32,781 nt of DNA from an uncultured Clostridium sp. (GCA_948471035.1 CAOKRC010000023.1:1-32781), one strand, 5' to 3'. Positions 7,666-17,200 are shown, counted from the first letter of the stretch. Notes: a model not told the origin generated them from the sequence alone. Numbers and translations: made by a program.

Positions 7666-7693
7666 AAAACCACCTGATATTTTAGGTGGTTTT
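7666..7693. terminator. Terminator, probably bidirectional
   Basis: A perfect 10-bp stem (AAAACCACCT / AGGTGGTTTT, 8-base loop) with flanking A and T runs lies between the 58-aa gene (+) and the convergent resolvase gene (-, stop at 7702). Confidence 0.85.
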
Positions 7694-7701
7694 GTATTGT
7701 A

Positions 7702-8254
7702 TTATTGTGCATTTACTAATCTATATAAACTTGTTTTTGAGATTCCAGTCGCAGAAATTATATCATTTATAGAATAATCATTTGAATTATACATTTGCAA
7801 AATTGTATCTTTCTTTTCTTGGTACTTGTTAGGGCGACCAAGTTTAGCACCACGTTTTTTAGCACTTTCTAAACCTTGTTTTGTCCTATCGGCAATCAAG
7901 TCTCTTTCAAATTGACTTAAACCGAGCGAAAATTGTAAAAAGTAGTTTTCCTTGTGGTGTAGTTGTATCAAGCCAAGTTTCTTTTAATGATTTAATACTA
8001 GCACCCTTTCTTTCTATTGTTTCAACTATTTCAAATAAATCTTTAGTTGACCTTGATAATCTTGTTAATTCAGCAACTATAACAACATCGCCACTTTCTA
8101 AACAATCTAGCATTTTATTTAATTCTATTCTTTCCCTTTTAGTGCCAGTTATCTTTTCTTGGAATATCTTTTCAGCACCATTTTCTTTTAAAATATCAAG
8201 TTGCCTATTTAATGATTGTAATTCCGTGGAAACACGGGCATAAGCGATTAACAT
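7702..8254 (-). CDS. Small serine resolvase/invertase, needs one +1 shift, 183 aa
   Basis: This is a Tn3-type resolvase/DNA invertase. The catalytic domain starts at MLIAYARVST (Ser9) with the GSGDVVIVAELTRLSR-like block near residues 65-80; the ATG at 8254 follows GGGGGAT. The frame is open for 110 codons to TPQGKLLFTIFA, then reads CGG and soon stops. If the single C of that CGG is skipped, translation continues as GLSQFERDLIADRTKQGL, the conserved family helix. It then gives a helix-turn-helix (GRPNKYQ ... SINDIISATGISKTSLYRLV) to a normal total of 183 residues. Apart from this base there is no damage. The broken codon is identical in kind to those in endoQ and spoIIM. Role: resolution of element multimers or inversion. 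Confidence 0.88.
7921..7924 (-). other. CGG-T +1 frameshift site in the resolvase
   Basis: On the minus strand the zero frame reads GCT CGG T. Skipping the C gives GCT GGT, that is Ala-Gly, matching the family motif FAGLSQFERD exactly. The position of the extra base is fixed to within one codon by conserved residues on both sides. Confidence 0.8.
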
Positions 8255-8500
8255 AATTATCCCCCTATCTATTAATGACGATAAACCATCAGCCCCAAGA
8301 TTGTCAAGCCTTTTTGGTAATAATTTTTGAAACTTTTTCAAAAAATTTGTAAAGCATATTAAAAGTGTTGAAACATCTATAATAGCAAGGTTTAGGGTAG
8401 CATTTGTTAAAAATCAAGATTTTAGCCGTACCATTAACGACCGTTTTTAAAACTTATTTATAGCATATATATAAATAAGAAAAATATTTTGAAAAAGGTA

Positions 8501-8529
8501 TTGCATTTATAAAGAAATCGTGTTACTAT
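8501..8529 (+). promoter_or_regulatory. Promoter in front of a non-coding region
   Basis: TTGCAT and TACTAT with a 17-base spacer. No gene starts behind it for several hundred bases, so its transcript would be an untranslated RNA or a long leader. Confidence 0.45.
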
Positions 8530-8534
8530 AATTA

Positions 8535-8690
8535 TGTCAAAATTAAAAGTTTAAATATGTACAGTATATGCCATTGGTTGCATAGAGTACAGAATAAGAA
8601 TACAATTTAGTAACAAATATAAATTTGTAAGGTAACCATTGGGTTTTCAGTTTAAAAGATTGAAGACCTTTTTGTGTTGCCTTTTTATTT
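8535..8690 (+). ncRNA. Candidate structured RNA of the element
   Basis: Behind the promoter a hairpin can form (GTACAGTATATGC with GCATAGAGTAC, loop CATTGGTT, near 8558-8590). A second, ACAAATATAAATTTGT, lies near 8613-8628. A closing pair GGTAAC (8631) with GTTGCC (8676) is followed by a T-rich run TTTTTATTT, like an intrinsic terminator. The sequence has no open frame with a ribosome site. A regulatory RNA or copy-control RNA is possible. I do not match it to a known family. Confidence 0.35.
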
Positions 8691-9111
8691 TGCATAATAC
8701 TATTGCATATTTGAAATCAAGTTATAAGTAAGCCTAAAAAACTTATGACAATGCCTTTAAATTAAGGAATTGCAGTACATTGACAATTATATACAAAACC
8801 CATTAAACATATTTACTATTAGTTGGTAATGGCAATCAACAGAGGTAGAAAATAGTAAATACATTTATCTAGCCATAGTTTGAGTGGAAATTTATTTTTA
8901 GTAATATTATTATTTTTAATAAGTAAGACATCGCACGCATTGGGGGTAACTTGGTAGATAGCCAAGAGGTGGAATTCCTATGATATTGTGCCAGCAATAG
9001 TTTAATGGTTATTTTACTACTTGAGAATACTTCTAGGTTATCAATAATAGAAGGACAATGTATATGTCTTTCTAGTGTTGAATATATTGATAATGAAGAG
9101 GTGTATTCAAA

Positions 9112-9222
9112 ATGGACACAATAGTATGTAAAAATATATTTCTTTCCAGTAGTGAAGCAGAAAGAGAAGAAGCATTTAATGAGGTATGGCAAAGAATAGT
9201 AAATTTAATAGTAAATAGATAA
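9112..9222 (+). CDS. Small peptide gene before the integrase, 36 aa
   Basis: An ATG with GAAGAGGTG about 12 bases upstream opens a 36-codon frame: SSSEAEREEAFNEVWQRIVN is the core, followed by LIVNR. Similar very short proteins with a Glu/Arg-rich helix commonly precede large serine recombinases in Clostridia elements, from general experience; I cannot name the family. It could be a small DNA-binding or directionality factor. Confidence 0.5.
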   Translation: MDTIVCKNIFLSSSEAEREEAFNEVWQRIVNLIVNR

Positions 9223-9321
9223 ATTTAAGGAAAGCAATTTACAAGAACCAATATTGTGTTATATACTAAGAACATAATATTGGTTTATTTTATTGTTTTC
9301 TTATGGGAGGAAATATATAAA

Positions 9322-10887
9322 ATGAACGGAACAAAGCCCAAAGTGGCAATATATTGTAGACTATCGCAAGAAGATAGAAGAAAGAAACATAAGGAAGACG
9401 ATAGCGAAAGTATTAAACATCAAAAGATAATGTTAAAAGAATATGCAGAAGACCAAGATTGGGAAATACAAGGTATATATAGTGATGATGATTATACTGG
9501 AACAGATAGAAATAGACCAGCATTTAATAAAGTTTTACAATTAGCAAAAGCAAAAGAAATAGATATTATTTTATGCAAGAGCCAAAGCAGGTTTGCGAGA
9601 GACCTAGAAATAGTTGAAAAATATATAAATGGTTTATTTCTTGAATGGGGTATTAGGTTTGTTAGTATAACAGATAATATTGATACAGCAGTTGAGGGAA
9701 CAATTATGCAAAGACAAATTAACGGAATGATGGACCAAGGACACCTTGAAAAACAGTCTAATAGTATAAAAGCAGCATTAAGGGTTAAAAGAAATGCAGG
9801 AGAACATACAGCAGGACTAGCATTATATGGGTATAAGAAAGACCCTAAAAATAAAGACCATTTAATAATAGACGAAGATGCAGCAATAGTTGTAAGAAAA
9901 ATATTTTCACTATATAATCAAGGTTATGGAAAAACAGCAATAGCAAGGCAATTAAATGATGAGGGAATTCCTAACCCCACCCAATATAAAGTACAAAAAG
10001 GAATTGCATACAGAACACCACCAAATAAATTAGGAACACTATGGAAGTATTTTTCAGTTGACGATGTATTGCATAATGAAATGTACATTGGAAATATGGT
10101 GCAAGGAAAATATGAAAGTGTTTCTTATAAAAGTAAAAAAAATAAACCTAAACCAAAAGAAGAATGGGTTATAATAAAAGGAACACATGAACCAATTATT
10201 GATATTGATTTATGGAATAGTGTACAAAGTAAGATAAAAGAAAACTATAAGCCTTTTAGTGGTGGTAAAATTGGATTATTTGCCAAGAAATGCAAATGCA
10301 AATATTGTGGTTATACTTTAAAAACCAGCAAATCACACAATGACAGATACTTACGATGCCCAACAAGGCAAGTAGATAAAAGCAGTTGCCAAGGTAGTTT
10401 TATATCAGAAAATGTAGTTAAAAAGGTAGTATTAAAAGAAATCAATTCATTAACAGAGCAATACTTAAATATAGACCAATTAGAAGAAAATATTATCTTA
10501 AAACAATTTAGAAATGAAAAGGAAGAATTAAAAAAAGAAATTGCAAAGCACCAAGCAATTATAGATAATCAATCAAGAGCAATAAAAGTTTCGTATATGG
10601 ATAAAATAAATGGAATAATAAGCGAAGAACAATTTATAGAATTTAATTCAGACTTTTCAAAGAACATTGAAGAACAGAAAAAGATTATTTCAAATAAAAA
10701 GTTAAAGTTAGCAGAACTTGAAAATGAACAAGAAACACTAAAATCTAAAAGAGAACTATTACAAAAGTATGTAAATGTTACAGAACTAACAAGAGAAATG
10801 ATTGACAATCTAATAGATTATATAGAGGTTGGAGCAAAAGACCCTATAACAAAAAAGAAAACTATTGAGATACATTGGAAAATATAG
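9322..10887 (+). CDS. Large serine recombinase (TnpX/CcrB type), 521 aa
   Basis: This is the integrase/excisionase of the element inside cotJC. The start is the ATG at 9322 behind GGGAGG; an ATG at 9256 lies in an AT-rich leader and would add a hydrophobic tail. The catalytic domain has YCRLSQED (Ser15) and SRFARD (about residue 92). The recombinase domain has ALYGYKKDP (about 175) and a Tyr-Ile-Gly-Asn 'EMYIGNMVQG' site (about 255). The zinc ribbon is CKCKYCGYTL ... RCPTRQ (about 332-357), followed by a long coiled coil (about 390-490) and the final IEVGAKDPITKKKTIEIHW strand. It stops 36 bases from the right core, as expected for attP next to the integrase gene. It has no in-frame CGG. Confidence 0.95.
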   Translation: MNGTKPKVAIYCRLSQEDRRKKHKEDDSESIKHQKIMLKEYAEDQDWEIQGIYSDDDYTGTDRNRPAFNKVLQLAKAKEIDIILCKSQSRFARDLEIVEKYINGLFLEWGIRFVSITDNIDTAVEGTIMQRQINGMMDQGHLEKQSNSIKAALRVKRNAGEHTAGLALYGYKKDPKNKDHLIIDEDAAIVVRKIFSLYNQGYGKTAIARQLNDEGIPNPTQYKVQKGIAYRTPPNKLGTLWKYFSVDDVLHNEMYIGNMVQGKYESVSYKSKKNKPKPKEEWVIIKGTHEPIIDIDLWNSVQSKIKENYKPFSGGKIGLFAKKCKCKYCGYTLKTSKSHNDRYLRCPTRQVDKSSCQGSFISENVVKKVVLKEINSLTEQYLNIDQLEENIILKQFRNEKEELKKEIAKHQAIIDNQSRAIKVSYMDKINGIISEEQFIEFNSDFSKNIEEQKKIISNKKLKLAELENEQETLKSKRELLQKYVNVTELTREMIDNLIDYIEVGAKDPITKKKTIEIHWKI

Positions 10888-10922
10888 TTTTTTTAATTTG
10901 TTGTACTTTCATAGTGGCAAGG

Positions 10923-10926
10923 GAAC
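10923..10926 (+). other. cotJC: Right attachment core (attR) of the element in cotJC
   Basis: GAAC shared with 5073-5076. To the right the cotJC frame resumes as GAA CAA AAA GCA AGA (EQKAR). Confidence 0.7.
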
Positions 10927-11204
10927 AAAAAGCAAGAGCAACTTACGAAAAATTAATCGACCTATGTAAAGATGATCCAGATGTAATTGAACCATTACGA
11001 TTCTTAAGACAAAGAGAAGTAGTGCACTTCCAAAGATTTGGTGAAGCATTACGTGGAGTACAAGATAAGCTAGCTTCAAAAAGATTTTATATGAATGATT
11101 GCAATAATACAAACAATAATAATTGCAACTGCTTAAAAGAATTTAATAGTGTAAACAACTATAATGTTTGTGACAGTGTATGTAATTGTAATAACAATAG
11201 ATAA
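10923..11204 (+). pseudogene. cotJC: Spore coat protein CotJC, C-terminal fragment
   Basis: It continues the fragment ending at 5075 without loss or gain of a codon: AAE joins QKARATYEKLIDL. It carries the helix LRFLRQREVVHFQRFGEAL with metal-site Glu and His (REVVH), and the usual C-terminal extension RFYMND, here with an Asn/Cys-rich tail (NNTNNNNCNCLKEFN), typical of spore-coat cross-linking tails. It has no start codon or ribosome site of its own in a sensible place, so alone it is probably silent. A strong terminator follows. Confidence 0.88.
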
Positions 11205-11262
11205 TTATTGTTTGTAATACAATTAATAATATGTGTTGTTATTTGTTTAATAGAAAATAAAT

Positions 11263-11298
11263 AAATCCCTGTAGTAAAATTAATTACTACAGGGATTT
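11263..11298 (+). terminator. Terminator of the cotJ locus
   Basis: A perfect 15-bp inverted repeat (AAATCCCTGTAGTAA / TTACTACAGGGATTT) with a 6-base loop follows the C-terminal cotJC fragment. Confidence 0.85.
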
Positions 11299-11387
11299 GT
11301 TGCTAGAGGAATAAAGTGATTATTGATTTTAATAGTTAGTCCTCTATTTGTTTTTTTTATAAAACTATGAAAAACGAAAAAAAATTA

Positions 11388-11416
11388 TTGACAAACGATA
11401 AATAGAAATGTATAAT
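11388..11416 (+). promoter_or_regulatory. Promoter of the two membrane-protein genes
   Basis: Consensus TTGACA and TATAAT with a 17-base spacer lie 28 bases before the GTG start at 11445. Confidence 0.75.
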
Positions 11417-11444
11417 CTAACATAATGAAAATGGAGTGGTTAAT

Positions 11445-11888
11445 GTGCATAAAGTTTTCGACGATGAAAATATAGTAGTTGCAACAATTATAATAGTAAT
11501 TGGTATAATCGTTATATCAAACAATTTTACAAAAGTCTTACAACATAAATACTATTTAAATATAGATTCAAATAACAGAGAATATATAGAAAAAATAGTA
11601 ACCGAAAACTATAAATTAATAGGAACATTAAATGAAATTGTATGTATGCAAGGGTTAGGTGATTGGAAATTATTTTTATATTACGAAAATGGAAAAGAAG
11701 ATAGCACAACATTTGGTGATAGTGATGAAAAAGTACAGCCTTTGCATAATTACATAATGGAAAATGGATATAACGAGAGTGAAGTCAGTTTAAATAAAAT
11801 TAAAATTTATTTTTTTGCTACTTTAACTACTGGTATATATAGAGTTAGTTTTATAATTATAAAAAAATATAAGTTAAAGAATTGTTAA
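11445..11888 (+). CDS. Membrane-anchored hypothetical protein, 147 aa
   Basis: I do not recognise it. The GTG at 11445 is chosen because GGAG lies 8 bases upstream; a GTG at 11436 overlaps that site. One N-terminal membrane helix (VVATIIIVIGIIVIS, about residues 11-25) is followed by an extracytoplasmic or cytoplasmic domain of about 110 residues with GDWKLFLYYENGKED, and a second hydrophobic patch near the C-terminus. It is followed directly by the next gene, whose ribosome site overlaps its stop codon, so the two form an operon and may work together. Confidence 0.6.
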   Translation: MHKVFDDENIVVATIIIVIGIIVISNNFTKVLQHKYYLNIDSNNREYIEKIVTENYKLIGTLNEIVCMQGLGDWKLFLYYENGKEDSTTFGDSDEKVQPLHNYIMENGYNESEVSLNKIKIYFFATLTTGIYRVSFIIIKKYKLKNC

Positions 11889-11896
11889 GGAGATTA

Positions 11897-13012
11897 ATGA
11901 TGATAAGTTTAAGAGAAAATGAAACAATTTGTAATAAAGTTAAAAGAAATATATTAATTTATACAATAATTGCTTTTATAATTTTTATGATGATACACTT
12001 CTTTTTAAAATTATTTAGTATTAGATTTAGACAATGGGTGTATTATACTATAGCTGCATTAGTAATTATTGGAATAGTGATAGGATTTATACAAATGGCA
12101 AATAAAAATAGTAAAAAAGTAAAAATAGTATTATCCATTACAGGAGTATGTGTTACAATTTTTATAACTTTATTTTGGGAATTTATTTTACTAGCATTAG
12201 TTTTTTCATATACTCCAGAACATATTGTTACAAAAGATGGTAAAAAATATGTGGCATATGTTAATTCATTTTTACGAGTTAATGTAAGCTATTATGACTA
12301 TATAAATTCATTTTTAGTTGGTGATAAGGAAAAGATATATGAAGATTATGGAAAAGGAGGATATGACCCCTTTGATGGAAAACATAATGATCGCGAACCA
12401 GTACAATATTACTATTACGATAAAAATGGTAAAGTACTTAAAACAAATGCTAAAGATTACTCCGAAAGTAATAATGTATTAGAAAAAAACAATAAAAATG
12501 AAAAAAGTGTTATAGAAAATAATACAGAGAAGAGTGGTAATAGCGAAAATATAGAAGTTTTATATAAAAAAGAATTTAATGATAAAATTGCAATTAGAGT
12601 AGTAGTTAAAGACTATATATTAGCTGGTAGGTCAATAATAGGATTTGAAAAAACAGTTGATGGAGGCAATACTTGGATTGAACAAATAGAAAATATAGAT
12701 GATTTTGTTCAAATTCATAATGGAGCGAAATTTGTTTTTATAGATGAAAACATTGGATTCATCAATGATTTTGGACTTGCAGGAACAAGTGGAGATAATA
12801 GAAGTTTACAAGTAACAACTAACGGAGGAAAAAAATTTACAGAAGCTATTATTAAATTAGATAATATTGAAAAGGAGTTATATATAGAAGATGTTCCATA
12901 TAAGGAAAATAGTGTTTTAAAACTAAAAGCATATGTTATAGAAAATTCAAGTAAAAAATATTATAATTTTTATAGTGTAGATAATGGAGTAACTTGGAAA
13001 CAAGCATATTAG
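11897..13012 (+). CDS. Membrane protein with BNR/Asp-box-like repeats, 371 aa
   Basis: It starts behind AAGGAG that overlaps the end of the previous gene. Three to four hydrophobic segments fill the first 110 residues (LIYTIIAFIIFMMIHFFL, YTIAALVIIGIVIGFI, LSITGVCVTIFITLFWEF). Then comes a Tyr/Lys-rich linker and a C-terminal domain with Asp-box-like turns (DGGNTWIEQ, TNGGKKFTE, DNGVTWKQ), each of the S/TxDxGxxW type seen in sialidases and other propeller proteins. Only three such turns are visible, too few for a full propeller. No catalytic residues are recognisable. Likely an envelope protein; the ligand is unknown. Confidence 0.6.
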   Translation: MMISLRENETICNKVKRNILIYTIIAFIIFMMIHFFLKLFSIRFRQWVYYTIAALVIIGIVIGFIQMANKNSKKVKIVLSITGVCVTIFITLFWEFILLALVFSYTPEHIVTKDGKKYVAYVNSFLRVNVSYYDYINSFLVGDKEKIYEDYGKGGYDPFDGKHNDREPVQYYYYDKNGKVLKTNAKDYSESNNVLEKNNKNEKSVIENNTEKSGNSENIEVLYKKEFNDKIAIRVVVKDYILAGRSIIGFEKTVDGGNTWIEQIENIDDFVQIHNGAKFVFIDENIGFINDFGLAGTSGDNRSLQVTTNGGKKFTEAIIKLDNIEKELYIEDVPYKENSVLKLKAYVIENSSKKYYNFYSVDNGVTWKQAY

Positions 13013-13111
13013 ATAAATTTTCTTAAATTTTACTTAATATGTTTATTTTGATATAATATTATGCTAAAATAATGTACTGTAGTAATTTATATTTTAATAG
13101 GGGATGTAGAA

Positions 13112-13987
13112 ATGAATTGGAAAAGAGTGATAATAAGTATTGGAGTATTATTAGTTGTAGTAGTGGTAATATTTATACTATTATATATCTGCAATAGAAG
13201 TATATTATATAATATTTATGATGGGATAAAATATGTAAAACTAGGTATAGAAGTTAAATTATCTAGTGAATATAAAGTTTTAGATAAAGCAAAAACATAC
13301 TATAAAAATGAAAAAAACTTAAGAATTCCTATATTATTATATCATGAAATAACTGAAGAAAAGCCAGAAAGAAGTTTATCATATATGCGTACAACAAAAG
13401 AAAATTTTGAAAAGCAAATACAAGGATTACTTGAATATGGATATACAGTTATTTCTTATAATGATTTAATTGCGTATGATAAAGGAGAAAAGGCATTACC
13501 TGAAAAAGTAGTGTTGATGGATTTTGATGATGGATATATTGGTAATTACTTATATGCATTTGAAATAGTAAAAAAATATAATATTCCAATAAATATATAT
13601 GTTGTAGATGACCTTGTTGGAACACCAGGATATTTTAATTGGGAACAAGCAAAAGAAATGAGTGATAGTGGATTAGTAAGCATAAATTCACATGGTAAAA
13701 CTCACATATTTTATGATAAAGAAACTAAGGAAACTTTAGTAGAACATATAGAATATGCACATAACAATATAGAAGAGAAAGTAGGCAAAAAAGTTACAAA
13801 AGTATTTACATATCCATATGGTGCATATACTAAAGAACACTTGGAAGCATTAAAGCAAGTGGGATTTGTACAAAATTTAACAAATGATGAAATTAATGAG
13901 TCAAATACATTAGATTTATACGGATTAAGTAGAATATATGTTAAAAATCATTATTCTAAATATAAAGTTTTAAAAATGATTAAGTAA
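13112..13987 (+). CDS. Membrane-anchored polysaccharide deacetylase, 291 aa
   Basis: This is a NodB-domain (carbohydrate esterase 4) enzyme that removes acetyl groups from cell-wall or surface polysaccharide. An N-terminal signal anchor (about residues 7-28) places it outside the membrane. Motifs are MDFDDGY (about 134-140, with the catalytic and metal-binding Asp pair), SHGKTH (about 193-198, two metal-binding His), and YPYGAY (about 230). The IPILLYHEI entry strand is typical of the PgaB/IcaB-PdaA group. Start: ATG behind AGGGGATG. A terminator overlaps the stop codon. Its neighbours are envelope genes, consistent with a wall-modifying role. Confidence 0.9.
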   Translation: MNWKRVIISIGVLLVVVVVIFILLYICNRSILYNIYDGIKYVKLGIEVKLSSEYKVLDKAKTYYKNEKNLRIPILLYHEITEEKPERSLSYMRTTKENFEKQIQGLLEYGYTVISYNDLIAYDKGEKALPEKVVLMDFDDGYIGNYLYAFEIVKKYNIPINIYVVDDLVGTPGYFNWEQAKEMSDSGLVSINSHGKTHIFYDKETKETLVEHIEYAHNNIEEKVGKKVTKVFTYPYGAYTKEHLEALKQVGFVQNLTNDEINESNTLDLYGLSRIYVKNHYSKYKVLKMIK

Positions 13988-14010
13988 ATGATAATTTACT
14001 TAATCATTTT
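13973..14010 (+). terminator. Terminator overlapping the deacetylase stop codon
   Basis: A 16-bp perfect stem, AAAATGATTAAGTAAA / TTTACTTAATCATTTT, with a 6-base loop. The left arm includes the TAA stop of the deacetylase gene. Confidence 0.85.
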
Positions 14011-14063
14011 TAAAATTAATTATGTGATACTCTAAACAGTAGAAAAAAAGACTATTTTATTTA

Positions 14064-14100
14064 AGGGGGGCTGTCGGCAAAGCCGATTGGGAGCTTTTTT
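14064..14100. repeat. Short GC-rich palindromic intergenic repeat
   Basis: AAGGGGGGCTGTCGGCAAAGCCGATTGGGAGC followed by six T: the small hairpin TCGGC-AAA-GCCGA sits within a purine-rich frame. It stands out from the AT-rich surroundings and resembles the 'CTGTCGGC...GCCGA' repeats common between genes of gut Firmicutes. Related but different units occur at 23029-23148 and 27113-27272. Confidence 0.55.
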
Positions 14101-14172
14101 ATAATTGATTATCCTAAAAATTTGCAAGTAATCATTTAATTACATAAAAACACAAAAAACATATAATAATTA

Positions 14173-14201
14173 TTTACATATTTTTACACGTTTGATATAA
14201 T
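14173..14201 (+). promoter_or_regulatory. Promoter of the LRR surface-protein gene
   Basis: TTTACA and TATAAT with a 17-base spacer, 57 bases before the start codon. Confidence 0.7.
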
Positions 14202-14258
14202 GACCTAGAAAATATAGAGTATAAAATGTTTAATTTTATACAGAAAGAGGGGAAACAG

Positions 14259-17200
14259 ATGAAGGAAAAAAACTTCAAAGAAATTGCTAGAAAACTAATT
14301 GTATGTTTAACTGTACTATTAATGATTAGTGCATATTTACCAGCAATTAATACAATAGTAAAAGCTACAGTACCAGATGAAAACCAAATAACTAAAACAA
14401 CTAATCAAACAGGGGCAAACAATCAAGTACCTCTAGCTGAGGCAGAAACTAAAAAAACAGAAACAGATTTAGAACAATCCAAAACAGAGACTAAAGAAGA
14501 GGAAACTCCTTTAGCACAACCACAAGCAGAAACAACTAAACCAGAAACAACAGAAACAAATTCAGTACAGCCAAAAACAGAAACTACCATAGCACAACCT
14601 CAAGCAGAAACAAATACAACAATAGAAATAAAAGATGCTAAATTAAAAGAGTACTTATTAAACAATTATGATAAAAATGGAGATAAAGCCATTACAGAAA
14701 GTGAAATGCTAGAAATAACATCACTTTCAATATATGATTCTAATATAAAAGATTTAACTGGATTAGAATATGCTAAAAATATAGAAGAATTATATTTAAC
14801 TAGTAACCAATATGAAAATATGAATTCAGTGTATGGTCTATTAAATTTAAAAAAATTGACTCTTGAAGGTAATAATATAAAAAATTTAGTAAACTTTAAG
14901 AATGCTAATAAATTAGAAGAATTAAGACTATATAATTATAATAGTAGTAATAATGATGTAATAAACTATAGTTATATAGCTAGTATAACTTCTTTAAAGA
15001 CATTAGAAATAACAGATACTAGTTTAACAACTGCATTTAATATAAATACATTATCTAAATTAACTAACCTAGAAAAATTAAACTTAAATTTAAATAATCA
15101 AATAAAGGATATTACTAATATAGGAAGTTTTGCAAATTTAACTGAACTTGATTTATCAGCTAACTATATAGAAGATATTAGTCCACTAAAAAATCTTACA
15201 AAACTTGAAACACTTAGAATAAAAACCACAGATAGTGACAAAAATATGGAAACATTAAAAGCAATAAATGTTAAGCAAAGTTTATATTATTATCAAGATA
15301 TAGATAATATATATATTGAAAAAGGAAAGAAAACAGAGGCAGAACTTCCAACTGTAATTCAAAAAATGACAGATAAAAATAGTCCAATATATACAGAAGA
15401 GATTAATGTAGATTCTTCTCTAATATCACTTAATAATGATAAAACTAAGCTAATTCTTGACGGAACAAAAGCAGAATTAGGAACAGGAACTTCTTATATA
15501 AGAGCAAATCATGATTATAACAATGAGGACCAAGGTGGTAGAACAGTACAACTTAATATTAAATATACAGTACATGAAACAGTAGAGAAAAAAGAAGAAG
15601 TAAATATACCAGATAGTGAATTAAAAAGATATCTTTTAAAAGAATATGATGCAGATGGAGATAAAGTAATAACAAATTATGATATGCTACAAATTAAAAC
15701 TCTTTACATTGCAGGAAATTATGATATAAAAAATCTTACAGGTTTGGAAGTAGCACAAAATATAACTAGCCTATCCTTAAGTGCTAATTATACTGATGTA
15801 TCAGCTGTTAATAAATTGAAAAATTTAAAAACTTTAAGTATATCAAATTATGCTACAGATATTATACCTAAACTTACAATAGTTAATAATTTAACATCAT
15901 TAACTATAAATAATTATAATGGGAAAGAATTAGATTATGCTCAATTAGGAACTTTAAAAAATTTACAAGAATTAACAGTATATGAGTCTGGAAGAAAAAC
16001 TAATATAGATATGAATACTCTAAAAAATCTTACTAATTTAAAAACTTTACGTATTACAACAACTGTAAAACTAGATAATTTAGATGCTTTACAACAATTA
16101 AAAGCATTAACAACTTTAGGACTTCATACAGGAGATAAGTTAGAAGATATAGCATTTGTAAGCAAATTAACATGGTTAACAAACTTAGATTTATCAGATA
16201 ATATGATAAGCAATATAACACCTTTACGTGCATTAACAAAATTAACATACCTAAATATTGAAAGAAATCCTATTAATACAAAGGAATCAGAAACTGCAGA
16301 AACTCTTAAAACATTAAAAGATAAAGGTACAAATATAAGTGTTATAGAAACTAATGCAACAACAAATATAGAATTTAAAGATGCAAAATTTAAAGAAGTT
16401 TTACTAAAAAATAATACAGCAGATTTAAATAAAGATAACCAAATTTCAATAGAAGAAATGGAAAGATTAAGTTATTTATATTTATCAGCTAGTAATAATG
16501 AAACAATTTCATCAATAGATGAAATTACATATGCAACTAACTTATACCATATATCTATTTATTCAAAAGTAGAAGATTTAACACCAATCACAAAACTTAA
16601 AAATTTAAAGAACTTAAGTATTTCAGGAGATTCTTTAAACGATAAGAATTTAAAAATAATTGCAGGATTAACTAATTTAGAAACTTTGTCAGTTTCTGTA
16701 AATAATAATATAAATAATTTAGAAGTGTTTGGTAACTTAAAAAATCTAAAAGATCTTAGTGTTAGCTGTTATGTATATGTAGAGGGTAAACAAAAAGTAT
16801 TTGATTTAAAAGGAATTGAAAAATTAACAAATCTTAACAGAGTATCTGTTTTAGGAAGTGTAAGTAATATTAATCTTTTGAAAAAATTACCAAAACTACA
16901 AAGAATTGAAACTTCTGAAAAATTATATAAAGAAGATGGAACTCAATTAACAAACAAAGAATTAGTAGATTTCTTAAAATCTTTAAATGTTAAAAATATA
17001 AGATTTTCAGGAAGTCAATCTGAAGTTAAGTTAGGAAACATACTAGTTGGTTCAAACCAAAAATTAAATTTAGCAACTATAGATAATGAATTAATTAAGT
17101 TAGCCTTTACACCAGGAAGTATGTTCTATGATGAATATACTAAAGTAAGCTTTTATGAAAATAATGAAAATAAAATAGAACACCCAATTACATTAAATAC

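Larger units (their letters stand above)
8255..9111. other. 857-base stretch without a supported gene
   Basis: No reading frame with a ribosome site is convincing here; a minus-strand frame at 8869-9192 overlaps the 36-aa gene and has biased, Cys/Phe-rich content typical of a shadow. The first part (8501-8690) shows a promoter and a possible structured RNA. The remainder is AT-rich, with several short plus-strand ATG frames that stop early. It may contain the element origin, since a Rep-like protein is encoded nearby, but I see no clear iterons. Confidence 0.5.
5073..10926. mobile_element. 5.85-kb serine-recombinase element inserted in cotJC
   Basis: Both ends are defined by the interruption of the cotJC frame and share the core GAAC. 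Removing one core copy plus the DNA between (5850 bp) restores an uninterrupted LAAEQKARATYE reading frame, as in complete CotJC proteins. Contents in order: HUH Rep-like protein, three small unknown genes in an operon, a 58-aa membrane protein, a small resolvase on the minus strand, a long non-coding stretch with a possible structured RNA, a 36-aa peptide, and a large serine recombinase that stops 36 bases from the right core. This is the usual arrangement for elements integrated by such recombinases. There is no phage structural gene. Orientation relative to cotJC allows clean excision. Confidence 0.85.

Noticed and set aside
7194-7712. Long minus-strand open frame opposite the membrane peptide
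   Set aside because: It is Cys/Ile/Tyr-rich, lacks a ribosome site, runs antisense through a promoter, gene and terminator and matches nothing; it is a shadow.
8869-9192. Minus-strand frame of 107 codons before the recombinase
   Set aside because: It overlaps the small plus-strand gene with a ribosome site and has no start signal of its own.
9256-9321. Longer start of the large serine recombinase
   Set aside because: The extra residues are hydrophobic leader translation; the ribosome site GGGAGG sits directly before the ATG at 9322 and the family start follows.
11085-11201. Asn/Cys-rich tail of the cotJC fragment as frameshifted junk
   Set aside because: Low-complexity Asn/Cys tails are found on spore coat proteins, and the conserved CotJC C-terminal helix runs into it in frame, followed by a proper stop and terminator.
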